Positions 28,965-39,507 are shown, counted from the stretch's first letter. The stretch is 64,000 nt of DNA from Bettongia penicillata ogilbyi (GCA_023548195.1 JAJHZJ010000221.1:4150499-4214498); one strand, 5' to 3'. Program-made: numbers and translations. The notes: generated by a model not told the origin, from the sequence alone.

Positions 28965-29135
28965 AGGACTCAGTTTCCTCATCTATATGATTTGGCTCCT
29001 GAGGTCCCTTCCTGCCCTCCATCTAGGATCCTATGATTTCATTTGGTCTTCACACCAACTCTGTGAGGTAAGTACTACTGACGTCATTTCCCTAATGTTA
29101 AGGCTGAGAGCAGTGAAATGATTGGCCTTATTGTG
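28965..29135. repeat. Ther1 3' end (+) and MIR fragment (-)
   Basis: CAGTTTCCTCATCTATATGA and CTGAGGTCCCTTCCTGCCCT, ATCTAGGATCCTATG form a plus-strand Ther1-like end. From 29041, ATTTGGTCTTCACACCAACT and GAGGTAAGTACTACTGA resemble a minus-strand MIR core. Confidence 0.5.
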
Positions 29136-29284
29136 AGAAGTTCGAAGAGGAAAAGGTAGACAGAGTCTGGAGGGATAAGAGGCAGTTTCTTCAAGGAAAT
29201 CACATTTTTCCATTAGCATGTTCTTCCTGGAGTCTCCATTCCAGAAAAGAGCCCAGAACAGCCATCCTTATAATATGTATTTTG

Positions 29285-29475
29285 CCATGTGGGTACCCTC
29301 CCTTCTCCCACTCCACTCCCAACACTTTTCACCTCCCTTTTTTATTTTGTTTTCCATTAGACTATAAACTCCTTGAGGGCCCAAACTGTCTTTCTCTTTG
29401 TTTGTATTTGTATCACCAGAGCTTAGCACAATGCCAGGCACCTAATCAGCACAATAAATATTTGCTGAGGACCTT
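29285..29475 (+). mobile_element. L2 LINE, 3' UTR end
   Basis: TTAGACTATAAACTCCTTGA, GGGCCCAAACTGTCTTTC, CAGAGCTTAGCACAATGCC, AATAAATATTTGCTGAGG. Confidence 0.8.
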
Positions 29476-29964
29476 TGAGTTGAGCTGAGGAAGGATACTA
29501 CAAACCATAGCGTACAGCAAGGGATTGGGGATTTTTTGGCCAACACTTTGAGTATGCAGAGGGAAACATTTTGAGATAAGGCTGGAAACATGCATGATCT
29601 GGGCTACGTGCTTTCTGCTGACTGCATCTTATCTTTCCTGTTAGCTGGCCAGCAACTTGAGGTCAAGGATAGTGACTGCTCTGCAGTGGCTAATTCGGAG
29701 TGCCAAGTCCTAAGCCATGTTCCCTGGGATCACTCAGCAAACACTGCCAAATCCTGTTTTTATGGAATCCATCAGAAACAGTCATTCCAAATGCACACAA
29801 AAAAAGAATTCTTCCCAAAACACAAAAGTTGGTTATTTTCTGTAAGAATTTTGTTTTTGAAATTCTGTCTTATTTAGAAGAGATAAATAATGGGGCATAG
29901 TATCCTTTTATCTCCTGAAATAAATCCTAAACCCCACAAAAATTGCAAAAAGGAGAAGACTCAT
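29476..29964. other. Gap without a gene
   Basis: Unassigned. Plus-strand frames at 29590-29877 show no family match. Confidence 0.4.
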
Positions 29965-30094
29965 CAGGCTAAAAGGGACTTTAAAGACTATGTGATCTAA
30001 CATTTCATTTTACAGGTAAAGACACTGTGTCCCAGAGATAGAAATGACTTACCTAAGGTCACAGAACACGATCAGAGACAAGACTAGAACCTAG
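29965..30094 (-). repeat. MIR/Ther-type SINE, left part (interrupted)
   Basis: AAAAGGGACTTTAAAGACTA, CATTTCATTTTACAGGTAAA, ACTTACCTAAGGTCACAGAA, GACAAGACTAGAACC. It resumes at 30247 (AACCTGGTTTTCTTGACTTC). Confidence 0.65.
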
Positions 30095-30246
30095 AGGGCT
30101 TTTTTGATTGTAAGGGGGTGAGGGGGGTGTGTTAAGTGACTTGCCCAGGGCCACCACACAGCTGATAAGTGCCTGAGGTCAGATTTGAGCTCAGGTCCTC
30201 CTGGCTCCAAGGCCACTGCTTTATCTATTATGCCATCTGACTGCCC
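30095..30246 (-). repeat. tRNA-headed SINE inserted in a MIR, with TSD
   Basis: GTGACTTGCCCAGGGCCACC, GAGGTCAGATTTGAGCTCAG, CTCCTGGCTCCAAGGCC, ATGCCATCTGACTGCC. The repeat CTAGAACCT(A/G)G flanks it (30084-30094 and 30247-30257), an old target-site duplication. Confidence 0.75.
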
Positions 30247-30257
30247 CTAGAACCTGG

Positions 30258-30754
30258 TTTTCTTGACTTCCAATCAAGTGACCTGTCATCTATTCTGCAT
30301 TTCTGACACATAAAAACCTAACTCAAGATTTCTTGGCTCAATGTTTCCATTTTATAATTTGTCACTTCCATAAAACGACAAGAATCTCCATACACATATA
30401 ACATTGTGCATCCTGGTCCCCACTGCCTAAAGGCCAAGGATGCTGTCCTTCAGCCACCCCCCCCAGATTCTCCAGGACCTTTAATGGGGTGTGGGAGATG
30501 TCCAGGCTCTCTACCAATGACTTCAGCCCCAACTGATAGTGTTCCCCCAAGTATAAGGGGCAGTCCCTTGAGCCTAAGATCTGTTTAACCACCAATAGTC
30601 AGGTTAGCTTTTACAAGAGAACATTTACTTCAAAAGTATAATAATGATATATGAATATGTTCCACAACACATGGGAGAGGCATAATCCTCCCCCCAATAT
30701 TACCTTATACTTTAGGAAGGAAAAGGTCATTTGACAACGATGCTGCTGCTGCTA
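30258..30754. other. Gap without a gene
   Basis: No family recognised; frames on both strands at 30362-30595 are unsupported. Confidence 0.4.
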
Positions 30755-30942
30755 ACAGCTAAAATTTATATAGCACTTACTATGTGCTAGGCACTTTACA
30801 ATTATTATCTCATTTGATCTGCCCAACAACCTTGGGTGATAGGTACTGTTATTATCCCTATTTTACAGTTGAGGAAACTGAGGCAGGCATTGGTTAAGTG
30901 ACTTGCCAGTGGTCACACAGATAATAATTAGTGCCCTTAGCT
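30755..30942 (-). repeat. MIR-type CORE-SINE, well preserved
   Basis: ATTTATATAGCACTTACTAT, GTGCTAGGCACTTTACAATT, TATTATCCCTATTTTACAGT, GAGGAAACTGAGGCAGGCAT, GTGACTTGCCAGTGGTCACA. The head is missing. Confidence 0.85.
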
Positions 30943-31361
30943 CAGCCCAGTTTATAGCACAGTCCCAAATTTCAAGTCCAAAGCCCTGCTTGGGCCCAAG
31001 TCCCAGGCTCTCTGACTTCTCAGAGCTTCTCTGCAGGATTGACAATAGAGCATTCAGTGTGGAATCCTGGCTCCAGGATCACCATGGCTTGAGCTCCCTA
31101 GTCTGGTAAGAATGCGTGAATGCCCCTGGAAACCAGAAGTACCAACAATACAGAAGAGAAACAAATACCACGTCAATTTATCTGAGCCAGAGAGTAAAAA
31201 AAAGAAGGCAAAGAAGGCCTGTCCACCTGTCCAGGTTTAGTTCATAGCACTTGTGCTGTGGGTGAACTGTACGTAATCTTTACCCTCAAAACAATCCATA
31301 AAGAGTGCACAGGCAAAAAGAGAGCCTGTCCCCATTTGGCAATTTAAAAGGCACAGCCTGT
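30943..31361. other. Gap without a gene
   Basis: Unassigned sequence. Confidence 0.4.
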
Positions 31362-31607
31362 TCTGGTTGTTGCTCTTTAGTTATTTTGATCATGTCAACT
31401 TTTCATGACCATATTTGGGTTTTTTTGGCAAAGATACTGGTTTGTTGCTTCCTTCTCCAGGTCATTTTATAGATGAGGAAACTGAGGCAAACAGGGTTAA
31501 GTGACTTGCCCAGGGTTACACAGCTAGAAAGTGTCTGAGGTCAGATTTGACTCAAGACTTTCTGACTCCAACCCCAGGGCTCTATCTATTGAGCCACCTG
31601 GCTGGCC
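31362..31607 (-). repeat. tRNA-derived marsupial SINE, full length
   Basis: TTTTCATGACCATATTTGGG, TTTTTTGGCAAAGATACTGG, TTGCTTCCTTCTCCAGGTCA, GTGACTTGCCCAGGGTTACA, TTGAGCCACCTGGCTGGCC. Confidence 0.87.
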
Positions 31608-31857
31608 TTTTCTGCCCATTTCTAGTTATAAAACTGATCAAAGAAAGCTACTCCCACCTGTGTAGCAGGAGAGTACAAGGAAGCAGAGTGCCTCCAGATC
31701 AGGTGATCTGGGTCTGCTCCTAGGTCCCCGTTACACAAAAACGGCATTTCATGATGCTTGCTGGTTGTCTGAATGACTCCATGTAGACTAACACAGGAGT
31801 CCTCCTTAGAGAGAGGACCTTATCACATAATAATATGTAGAACTCTTCTCAGAGAAG

Positions 31858-32015
31858 CACAGAAACCTAGAGTTGGCAGAGCCTTGAGAAGTCAGCTGGT
31901 TCAATCCAGACTGGAGCAAGAATCCCCGCTATGATATACTTGAGAAGTGATCATCCAACCTCCACTTGAAGACCTCCAGCAACAGAAAACTTAGGAGCCC
32001 CCAAGAGACCACTCA
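31858..32015 (-). mobile_element. L3/CR1 LINE, 3' UTR fragment
   Basis: CTAGAGTTGGCAGAGCCTTG, GTGATCATCCAACCTCCACT, TTGAAGACCTCCAGCAACAG is the reversed L3 3' end. Confidence 0.62.
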
Positions 32016-32398
32016 CTTTTCCCTTTTATGCAGGAGGATGATAGCCAAATAGTCTTCCAGGTACAAAGAGGTGAGATTTTCCTATCTTTCTGGATTCTCT
32101 GTCTAAAACAATTACAGATGCCTCTAAAAATATCTCAATATAATGGTTTCCAAGTCTTTGGGATCTGCACTATGCTAATTTTTAAATACAGTTTGGTTAT
32201 TCCTCCCTTTGCTCCTAAAAGTACTACAGGTTAAATATTTATTTCATTATTTAAAAGAATTAATATTAACTTTATTTTGAATATTTCACATCTCTTTGAT
32301 ATAACCAGAGGACAACACAGACTAGAAACAGTATTTCTTATGGTTGATTTCAGCCAATGGAGCAGAGTTGACAACCTAAGACATATGTGCTAGAAATG
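32016..32398. other. Gap without a gene
   Basis: Possibly worn L3 continuation to about 32230; otherwise unassigned. Confidence 0.3.
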
Positions 32399-32525
32399 GC
32401 ATTCATTCATTTAACAAATATTTATTGCATGCCTACCATGCACTATCACTGAGCTATGTGCTAAAGGGGATACAAAGATGAACAAGACATGGTCATTCCC
32501 TCAAGGGGCTTACTGTCTGAAAGCA
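32399..32525 (+). repeat. Unnamed ancient repeat, type E
   Basis: AACAAATATTTATTGCATGC, GAGCTATGTGCTAAAGGGGA, GACATGGTCATTCCCTCAAG, GGGCTTACTGTCTGA. Confidence 0.68.
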
Positions 32526-33054
32526 AATACTCATTTTTCTTGTGTCTTATGTACCAATGTCATCACATGTTGCCTCGGTCTACTATTGCCCACTATCATG
32601 AATTATGGTAACTGGCATGGTCACAATCTCCACTTCTTGCCCTCAATCCAAAGACCAGTCAAATATCTGTTACTACTTCTCCTTCATTCCTTCTACAGAG
32701 AAAGCAAGAAATCAGAACCATGGACACACTGCCTTTTAGAAGATTGCCAACACATACAATAAGAGGGACTGTTAAACCATAATGACTTTCTTTGCCAGAG
32801 AGCACAGCCCAGGGAATTCTGAGCAGACATGGTGATTGATTCCTGCCCCAATCCTAGTACTTGGGTATATGGATACAAGGTCCTGAGTTTATACATAGGG
32901 ACAATGCTATTTCCTATCAAACCCTGCTGTGTAACTCTTATTCACTCTCCTATCTCAGGATGGCCAAAAGCTAGCAAATGCAACTCAGTCATTAATGTGT
33001 TTTGCCAATTTTGGTCAATTCAATTATTTTTAAAAGTTGAGTGGCAACATGATA
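32526..33054. other. Gap without a gene
   Basis: No family recognised; frames at 32478-33122 are not supported. Confidence 0.4.
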
Positions 33055-33237
33055 AGGGAAACCTAGCAGAAAGAGTGGTGGGACTATATATAGTTAAAGG
33101 ATCTGAGTTCAAGCCCTCATGACTGGGTAACTTTGGAAATCAGCCTCTCTAGGACTCAGATTCCTCAGCTGTAAAATTAGAGTACCAAACTAGATGATCC
33201 CTAAGGTCCTTTCCAGCGTTGATGCTTCGAAAGGCAA
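33055..33237 (+). repeat. Ther1-like SINE
   Basis: GATCTGAGTTCAAGCCCTCA, CAGATTCCTCAGCTGTAAAA, ACTAGATGATCCCTAAGGTC, CTTTCCAGCGTTGATGC. Confidence 0.68.
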
Positions 33238-33254
33238 CTTAAAACTATAGATTA

Positions 33255-33525
33255 AACTCACAGTGAATATTGATGCCAAGCGATTACAAATAAAATCTAC
33301 ACAAAGAAATTATAGAAATATATCCCCAAAACAATTCACTATGACAAAGTTGCATGAATGCAAGAATGGTTCAGTAACAAAAAATAACATAAATAATCAT
33401 ATAAACAACAAAGAAAAAATCCACATGGTTATTTCAATAGGTGAGGGGGAAAATTCCTTTGACAAAATTGAGGAGTCATTTATGTTACCTCTAAAAAGCA
33501 TCGTAGGTGCTTCTTTAATGTGATC
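33255..33525 (+). mobile_element. L1 ORF2 fragment (reverse-transcriptase region)
   Basis: The frame from 33263 begins MNIDAK, matching the ISLMNIDAK motif of L1 RT. After frame slips it holds INNHIN and HMVISI ... FDKIEESFML, the next conserved L1 blocks (normally IISIDAEKAFDKI; here the Asp-Ala is lost to GEGENS). About 90 codons remain, cut at both ends, with several small indels. It is old and inactive. Confidence 0.8.
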
Positions 33526-33594
33526 AAAAGCATATATTTTAAACCAAGAGCTGGCGTTGTTCACAACAGAGAAACCTCATAAGGTTTCCCACTA

Positions 33595-33768
33595 CAAACA
33601 TGGAGGCTACATGCAGTGGCTTTAGGGCTCGACTTGGAGTCAGTTTCCTCCAAGGGGCATAATAGTAGCACCCACTTTCCAGGGCTATTGAGAAGATTAA
33701 ATTTACGCAACATGTGTAAAACATCGCAAAATTTAAAATGCTATATAAATGTTAGCTGTTGTTATAAT
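33595..33768 (+). repeat. MIR-type SINE, 3' two-thirds
   Basis: GCATAATAGTAGCACCCACT, TCCAGGGCTATTGAGAAGAT, GTGTAAAACATCGCAAAATT, TATAAATGTTAGCTGTTGTT. Confidence 0.68.
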
Positions 33769-33984
33769 GTAAGTGAAAAACTTCATTAGAAGTTGAGCTC
33801 TGAGTAATTGAAAAATCAGTAATGGTCCTTGAGAAGAAGTCATGAAACATATGTGGGGCATAGGTAAAGCAGGTGGGGTGCTGGTAGGACATAATAGTGC
33901 ATACACTATCAGGTCTCTGGGTCTGCATATTTTTGCTTAATTGTTCTTTGTGACACATGAGAGGTCCTTTGAGAGGGGATAGGA

Positions 33985-34098
33985 AAGGACTGACTTTAAA
34001 GTATGGACTTTCATTCTTTGTCTTTGCCTGCCCAGTGCCTAGAACAGTGCCTGGCATATGGTAGATGCTTAAAAAATGTTCATTCATTGATTGACAAA
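33985..34098 (+). repeat. L2-like 3' tail
   Basis: CCCAGTGCCTAGAACAGTGC, CTGGCATATGGTAGATGCTT, AAAAATGTTCATTCATTG. Confidence 0.65.
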
Positions 34099-34770
34099 AA
34101 GAAAAAAGGCATCAATAAATCTATTTTTAAACAGAAAAGTGATTTGGTTATACTTTTAACCAGTGGGAAACTGTAATGGCAAATTTAAAGCATTCTCAAG
34201 GACATTTTTAATGTATCTACAATGATCTCCCACCCTTCCTCATATCCCACTCTTGGTCCCTATACCCCCATCCGTCCCTATCTTCTCACATCCTCCCATT
34301 CCCCGTCTGAGCCAATCAGAATGTAGACAAACCACAAAGTGAACCTGGAGGTCTGGTTCATTGCTCCCTGGGGGGTATCGACTTCAGGCTGTTGGCTCAC
34401 AGATTGTTACTACATTTCTTGACCAATCACTTTATTGTTTCAGGCTATCATGCTATTATTTGTTCTCCACCCTTTCTTCCTGTCTCCTTCCCTGTCTTTT
34501 CCTGTAAATGGGGACCCTATCTTGGGAACATTAATTAGCTGTCCTGCTGTTTTATCAGAATTCTAGGGATAAGAATGAATCACAGTGAGACAATTCAAGC
34601 ACAGTGTTTACTATATCTGACTGGGCAGATAGGGCCCCTTTGCATGTTTTTTATTTTGTCTGTCCTGGAGTGTGGATTTGCTTCCATCTGCAACCATTCT
34701 GAAAAAAATAAACATCTGTTCCATTTGTTCCTAAGACTTTATTATACCAATGAAACTCATTGAAAGAAGA
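34099..34770. other. Gap without a gene
   Basis: C/T-rich at 34220-34300 and 34440-34510; no family recognised. Confidence 0.4.
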
Positions 34771-34862
34771 CATGTGCGTGTGTTCAGGCATATGTGTGTG
34801 TATGGGGTATGTATGGGGGGATGCGTGTGTGTGTGTGTGCGCATGTGCGCGTGTGTGCATCA
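34771..34862 (+). repeat. GT-rich microsatellite
   Basis: Interrupted TGTGTG array with GCGCATGTGCGC in its middle, a run able to adopt alternating purine-pyrimidine structure. The minus-strand His/Thr frame is its shadow. Confidence 0.9.
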
Positions 34863-35024
34863 GGAGTAGAGAATCTGAACCTTGACTTTCATTCGGGTGG
34901 GGTAATTCCTAGCGTGGAAACTCCCTCCATGAATGCAAATTGGCAGTTGGTCAGTAATTTATGACCTTAGAGTTTCCTGAGGACACTGGTCATCTATCCA
35001 TTGTGCCATATATGAAGTGAAATA

Positions 35025-35136
35025 TATAGAAAGTTGTTCTCTTTAAATTAATTTTCAAGGATGCAATAAGAGAGTCTTTATATAGAAAGTTGTTCTCCTT
35101 AAATTAATTTTCAAGGATGCACTAAGAGAGTCTTTA
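35025..35136. repeat. Tandem duplication, 56-bp unit x2
   Basis: 35025-35080 and 35081-35136 are consecutive copies (TATAGAAAGTTGTTCTC ... AGAGAGTCTTTA) with two visible differences (T/C and A/C). The sequence belongs to no recognised repeat. Confidence 0.92.
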
Positions 35137-35239
35137 TAGAATTGACTTAATACTAAGGTTGTGTTCTCTCTGACTTTTGCTTTATGTTTTGGCTAAGTTT
35201 AGGAGTCAGAGGGAGGAGAAAGGGAAGAATTTCTTCTGC

Positions 35240-35452
35240 AGCAAGGTGCTGTGGTGGCTAGAAAGTTGGACCTGGAATTAGGGAGACCTGAGTTTGAATC
35301 CAGCCTCAAATACTAATTGTATAACACTGGGCAAGTCTCTAAACCTCTGCTTCATAATAATGACAGCATTTATCTCACAGGGTTGTTGTGAAGTTTATTT
35401 ATCACAGTGCCTAGCACTCAATACGTGTGTAATAAATGCTTATTCCCCTCTC
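35240..35452 (+). repeat. MIR-type SINE
   Basis: TGGACCTGGAATTAGGGAGA, GAGTTTGAATCCAGCCTCAA, CTGGGCAAGTCTCTAAACCT, AGGGTTGTTGTGAAGTTTAT, TAATAAATGCTTATTCCC. Confidence 0.78.
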
Positions 35453-36214
35453 CCAAATACAGGTAATAATGAGTTATGCTAGACTCATTCTCTCCCTGTA
35501 TAAATCAGCCATGTAAATTTCAAACCAGAGTCTGAAATGAATTCAAGCCCAAATAAATCAAGCTCTAGATAGGTCATAATTTAATTAAAAATTGAAAATA
35601 TGACTCATGGCACTTAAGTTTACTAATGTTTACTGCCAAAAGATGCATCATCTCAATGACAGTGGTAAATTCCTCTAGGGGCGTCTACAATATTGGAATA
35701 GGTATAGAAATTAACATGTGCATTCAAAGAGTTTCCCGTAATTGCTAAGATTAATATCTTCAGGATAGTGATGGGGAAGCAGTCTCTGGATAAATCAGCA
35801 GAAAAACAGGCAGGCAAAATCTTTGGTCATATCTGCCTTCATTTTTCATCTGATGAAAGGGTGACATTTCCCTTAGCCTTTCATTTCTGATTCATTCTAT
35901 TGGTTAAAATGCTCTCTTTTGCTCCTTCTCCTTCATTCTTTAGCTTTTCAGCTATCATCCCTACAAGCTATTTGTTTATCCTCATGCATTTTTGGGAAAT
36001 CTGTTCAGGCTTCCCAAGCCTATGAGATCTTCATCTAACATTCAGCAGTCCTTTACTTAACCCACTGGACGCCATTCTCCATCCCCTACCTAAAAGATGG
36101 TCATGGTTTGTGTTATAGCTTAAAATGGCTGAAGTTATGCACCTCTGTTAAATTATCATTAGTTAATTGATAACAAAAAATAACAAATGACAATGATCAA
36201 TCACTATAATCAAA
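35453..36214. other. Gap without a gene
   Basis: AT-rich, repeat-poor; nothing recognised. Confidence 0.4.
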
Positions 36215-36290
36215 GCCCTCATTTCTATAAGGCATTAGAGTTTGCAGAGTATTGTCCATAAACTATCTCATTTGATTGATAAAACAACTC
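36215..36290 (-). repeat. MIR fragment
   Basis: ATTTCTATAAGGCATTAGAG, TTTGCAGAGTATTGTCCATA, ACTATCTCATTTGATTGATA. Confidence 0.5.
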
Positions 36291-36309
36291 CAGACTTTCA
36301 CCTCACCCA

Positions 36310-36635
36310 ACAAACTGGCAAAGAAGACAAAAGATAAAAATATTCAGCAGAAAGCCAAGTATACAAATACACTGTTGGTGGAACTGCAAATTGGTCAAAC
36401 TATCTTAGAAGTCAAATTGGAATTACACTAAAAATGTGATTAAAATGTCCATACCACAGAGATCCCCACTGCAAAGTGTATCTCAAATAGGTCAAAGAGA
36501 AAAAGGAAAACTCCCCATTATACCAAATATTCATAACAATTGTTTTTGTGAAAATGAAGTATGGAGGTAGGGGTAGATATCCATCTATCGGGGAATAACG
36601 AAATAAATTGTGGAACATGAATATAATGTAGTATT
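36310..36635 (+). mobile_element. Old L1, ORF2 end, left part
   Basis: Counterparts of the L1 ORF2 C-terminus seen at 62725: TTGGTGGAACTGCAAATTGG, AAATGTCCATACCACAGAG, TATCCATCTATCGGGGAATA, TGTGGAACATGAATATAATG. Heavily mutated, no open frame. Interrupted by a 57-bp L2/MIR tail. Confidence 0.65.
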
Positions 36636-36692
36636 GCTGTGTGCAGTGCCTGGCACATATTAGTGCTTAAGAAATGTTTATTTCCTTCTTCT
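36636..36692 (+). repeat. L2/MIR tail inserted in L1
   Basis: TGCAGTGCCTGGCACATATT, AGTGCTTAAGAAATG, TTTATTTCCTTC sits between L1 blocks TAGTATTGCTGTG and CTATAAGAAACAAC. Confidence 0.65.
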
Positions 36693-37110
36693 TTCCTATA
36701 AGAAACAACCAATATTGAGAATTCAAAGTAACATGGTAGATTTTCATGAGCTGATGCAGGCTAAGGTGAGAAGAATCAGGAAAACGATATATACAATGAC
36801 TACAATAATGTCAGTGACAAGATGTGTGCTTTAGAAAAATGTAACTGAATACTATGTAGTTATGTAATAACAAAGCTTGGCATTGGTGAAGAATGGGAGG
36901 TGGGAAGGAGTAAATGAATCCTGCTTATCTCTTTGTAGAGGTGAGGGAACATGGTGGGGAAATAACTTGTCCCATATGGTTGACATTTTTGTTTGGTTTT
37001 GCTAATTTTTTTCTCTTTCCTTTTTAAACTTTTTTATAATAGATAACTTATTGGGGGCAGGGGGCAAGGGGTAGAATGTATTTAAAAACTGAGGGGATAT
37101 GAACACAAAA
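36693..37110 (+). mobile_element. Old L1, 3' UTR, right part
   Basis: GAGCTGATGCAGGCTAAGGT (matches GAACTGATGCTGAGTGAAGC at 63090), GAAGAATCAGGAAAACGATA, then TTTTTCTCTTTCCTTTTTAA and a G-rich block before an A-rich end. Confidence 0.6.
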
Positions 37111-37442
37111 TATATGAATGGATGAGCAAAAACACATTTATTCATCTCATTTGACCCTCACAACCTTGTGGCTCTAGGTCTCAAAACTTTGGCCTCACAC
37201 ATACTGAGTCCAGCCTTGGGGACTGACACAAAAATTCACTCTCTCCTTGTCTGCTATTGAGTAATAACCTCCATCCAGAGTTTATTCCAGAAAATCTCAG
37301 AATATAGCTTGTGTCTAAGTAACAAGGTCCCCAGCTCTTTAAATGATCATACAAGTACTCCTAGTAACAAATGCATTTATTAGGAATAGGACAGCCTTTT
37401 CTTCATCCTACAAATAACACAGAAAAAATGAAGGACTTATAG
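37111..37442. other. Gap without a gene
   Basis: TTCATCTCATTTGACCCTCA at 37140 hints at a MIR scrap; otherwise unassigned. Confidence 0.35.
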
Positions 37443-37685
37443 GCACTTATAAAAGGCAGCTAGATGGCTCAGCGGATAGAGCACTGGACCAGGAGTCAGG
37501 AGGACCTGAGTCCAAATGTGGCCTCAGACTCCTGTCAGCTACATGACCTTATGCATCACTTCATCTGTTTGCCTTAATGTAACAGAGAAGGAAATGGCAA
37601 ACCATTCCAGTATCTTTGCCAAGACAACTCCATGGACAGTATGGTCCATGGGGTCACAAGAAGACATGACTGTACAACAAAATAA
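37443..37685 (+). repeat. tRNA-derived marsupial SINE
   Basis: GGCAGCTAGATGGCTCAGCG, GATAGAGCACTGGACCAGGA, GTCAGGAGGACCTGAGTCCA, AAATGGCAAACCATTCCAGT, ATCTTTGCCAAGACAACTCC, CATGACTGTACAACAAA. Confidence 0.88.
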
Positions 37686-37762
37686 AATAATGAAGAAAGA
37701 CATAAAAGACTTACAAGAGCCTATAAGCAATCAACATAATTCTCTTCCCTTCTCAGTGCATC

Positions 37763-37947
37763 CAGGGACATGCTAGTATGAGGGCATGAAGCCTTCTAGG
37801 TCCTTGGATGCAGCCTTTTGACTGAGATCAAGTTTTACAGAATAAATCCTTTCATTAAGGGGATTTGTTCTGGATTCAGTCAAAGAGCTGCACTTGAGGA
37901 CCTAGAGGGCTACACGTAGCCTCGAGACTGCAGGTTCCCCACCTCTG
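37763..37947. mobile_element. Palindromic hAT-like MITE
   Basis: Left arm (37799-37850: AGGTCCTTGGATGCAGCC, TTTTGACTGA, TTTTACAGAATAAATCC) is mirrored by the right arm (37861-37903: GGATTTGTTCTGGATTCAG, TCAAAGAGCTGCA, CTTGAGGACCT). The right end reads GCAGGTTCCCCACCTCTG; the left end (CAGGGACATG) is eroded. The whole 185 bp could fold into one long imperfect hairpin. The family is recalled from marsupials as a hAT-type MITE; the name is not certain. Confidence 0.68.
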
Positions 37948-39386
37948 GTAGACAATGAACTAAACAGTAAATCGAGATCTGATTCACAGAGTTTGCCTAC
38001 TTCCAAGGTATAAATGCTGTCACCGAGAATTTAACATTTGGCTCTCCTAAGTCAGTTGGAGCTGTTACCAGCACACTTCTGAGCAGATACCAATTTTCCA
38101 CAAGCAGTAGGGAGTGGTTTAGACTCCCTTCGTTAGGAACCTGAATATAAGGTTGCCAATGAGCCATTCCTTTGGCATTCCAGTGAGTCCCTCTTTCCCA
38201 CAAGGATGCATGCAGTTACCCCTAACCTCACAGCATCACTCTGTGGCTTGGATTCCCTCCAGAAGAGAAACAGACTTTGGGGTTGCTAAACAAGCATCAC
38301 CCTAAGATTTGGTGAGTTTCTTTCTCACTCCACAGTGACCCTCTGAAGACTTGGATTCACCTGGAAGGGAAACACATTTGGCTGCTAGCCAGGCCACTTA
38401 TTGCCCTTCTACTGAATTTGTACTGTCCAACTAAATGACTGTAATATATAGGAAAATGTAGAGTGCAGGTCTCTTGTTCCTTCAAATTGTAGCTTCTGAT
38501 CCCTTGTTGCTACTTTGCCCAGATGCAGAAGCCATGCAAATAGTCCTCTTCCTGTTCCTTGAGGCACATTTCTGGATGGAATACCAGACCCTCACACTCA
38601 AAAACTTGGGAATTGCATGGGATTACATGGGATTACTACCTTTGAGCCTAGTGCTGCCCTGCAAATTCCCCTTCTCTAGCTGGAAGGACAGAGTCTGGGT
38701 TCTATCTGCCTGAGAAATTTTTCCCCACTTTTCCCCACTCCTGCAACTAAGAGAAAGATTCAAACTTGACATTATGCAGGTACTTTCCTCTCAGGCTATG
38801 AGTATAAATACAGCTACTTCTGCCATGGGTCTCTCCAAAGTCACCACTATTGCCTCTTGTGTTAGATGGAGGATGGGGTGTGAGAGAGGTACCCATACCC
38901 TGACCATGTTCTCAAGCTCTCTGCAGAAGAGAGGTAGAAGTGAAAGGGGCAGCTAGTGGTATGTTTACTCCTGTTCACAAGTTGATGCGAAAGAATGACT
39001 CCTCCTATAAGAGTCTGTCCTCCCAAGAATCTAACCAATCCTTCTTGGCACACCATCTGTCATTGAAATTCATCATCCAAGAGGTACCCAGTAGAGAATC
39101 CCAACCAATGAATTTATTGTGGGGTCAGCCCCAATTATTGAGATTTAATTAGATGCCTTCAGTTTGGTCAACCAAGTGCCAATGTTCTCTGGTTGGAGGT
39201 GATCACAGTTTCTGAATAAAGGCTTACCTGCTATCATGTAAGCTGGTCAAAAGGATCCAGAGGATCAAGAACTCTCTTAATCAACCCCCTGCCCTGCCTT
39301 ACCCTGAGGATATCTGCTCACATACATCATGAGTCACTCCTTAAGAGAAATAGTTGATGTTCTGTAAATAAGGCAAGTCTTACAAG
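37948..39386. other. Repeat-poor 1.4-kb gap
   Basis: No interspersed repeat recognised over this length, which is unusual in the window. Several short frames exist on both strands (38474-38713, 38774-38956, 38862-39056); none shows a domain, signal peptide or splice context. Confidence 0.45.
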
Positions 39387-39507
39387 TCCTCATTAGTGTG
39401 AATAACGAATCCTAGGAAACTGAGTCTTAGAGGTCCTCATTAGCGTGAATAATGAATCCTAGGAAACTGAGTCTTAGAGGTCCTCATTAGTGTGAATGGT
39501 GAATCCC
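39387..39507. repeat. Minisatellite, 47-bp unit, 2.6 copies
   Basis: 39387-39433, 39434-39480 and a partial copy from 39481. Each contains TCCTCATTAG(T/C)GTGAATAA, GAATCCTAGGAAACTGAGTC and TTAGAGG. The differences are mostly C/T and A/G. The unit holds CCTAGG and CTTAGAG and matches no dispersed repeat. Confidence 0.93.

Noticed and set aside
34651..34860. His/Thr-rich minus-strand frame
   Set aside because: Translation of the GT microsatellite.
39387..39507. Possible CRISPR-like array
   Set aside because: Units are contiguous without spacers and the DNA is mammalian; it is a minisatellite.
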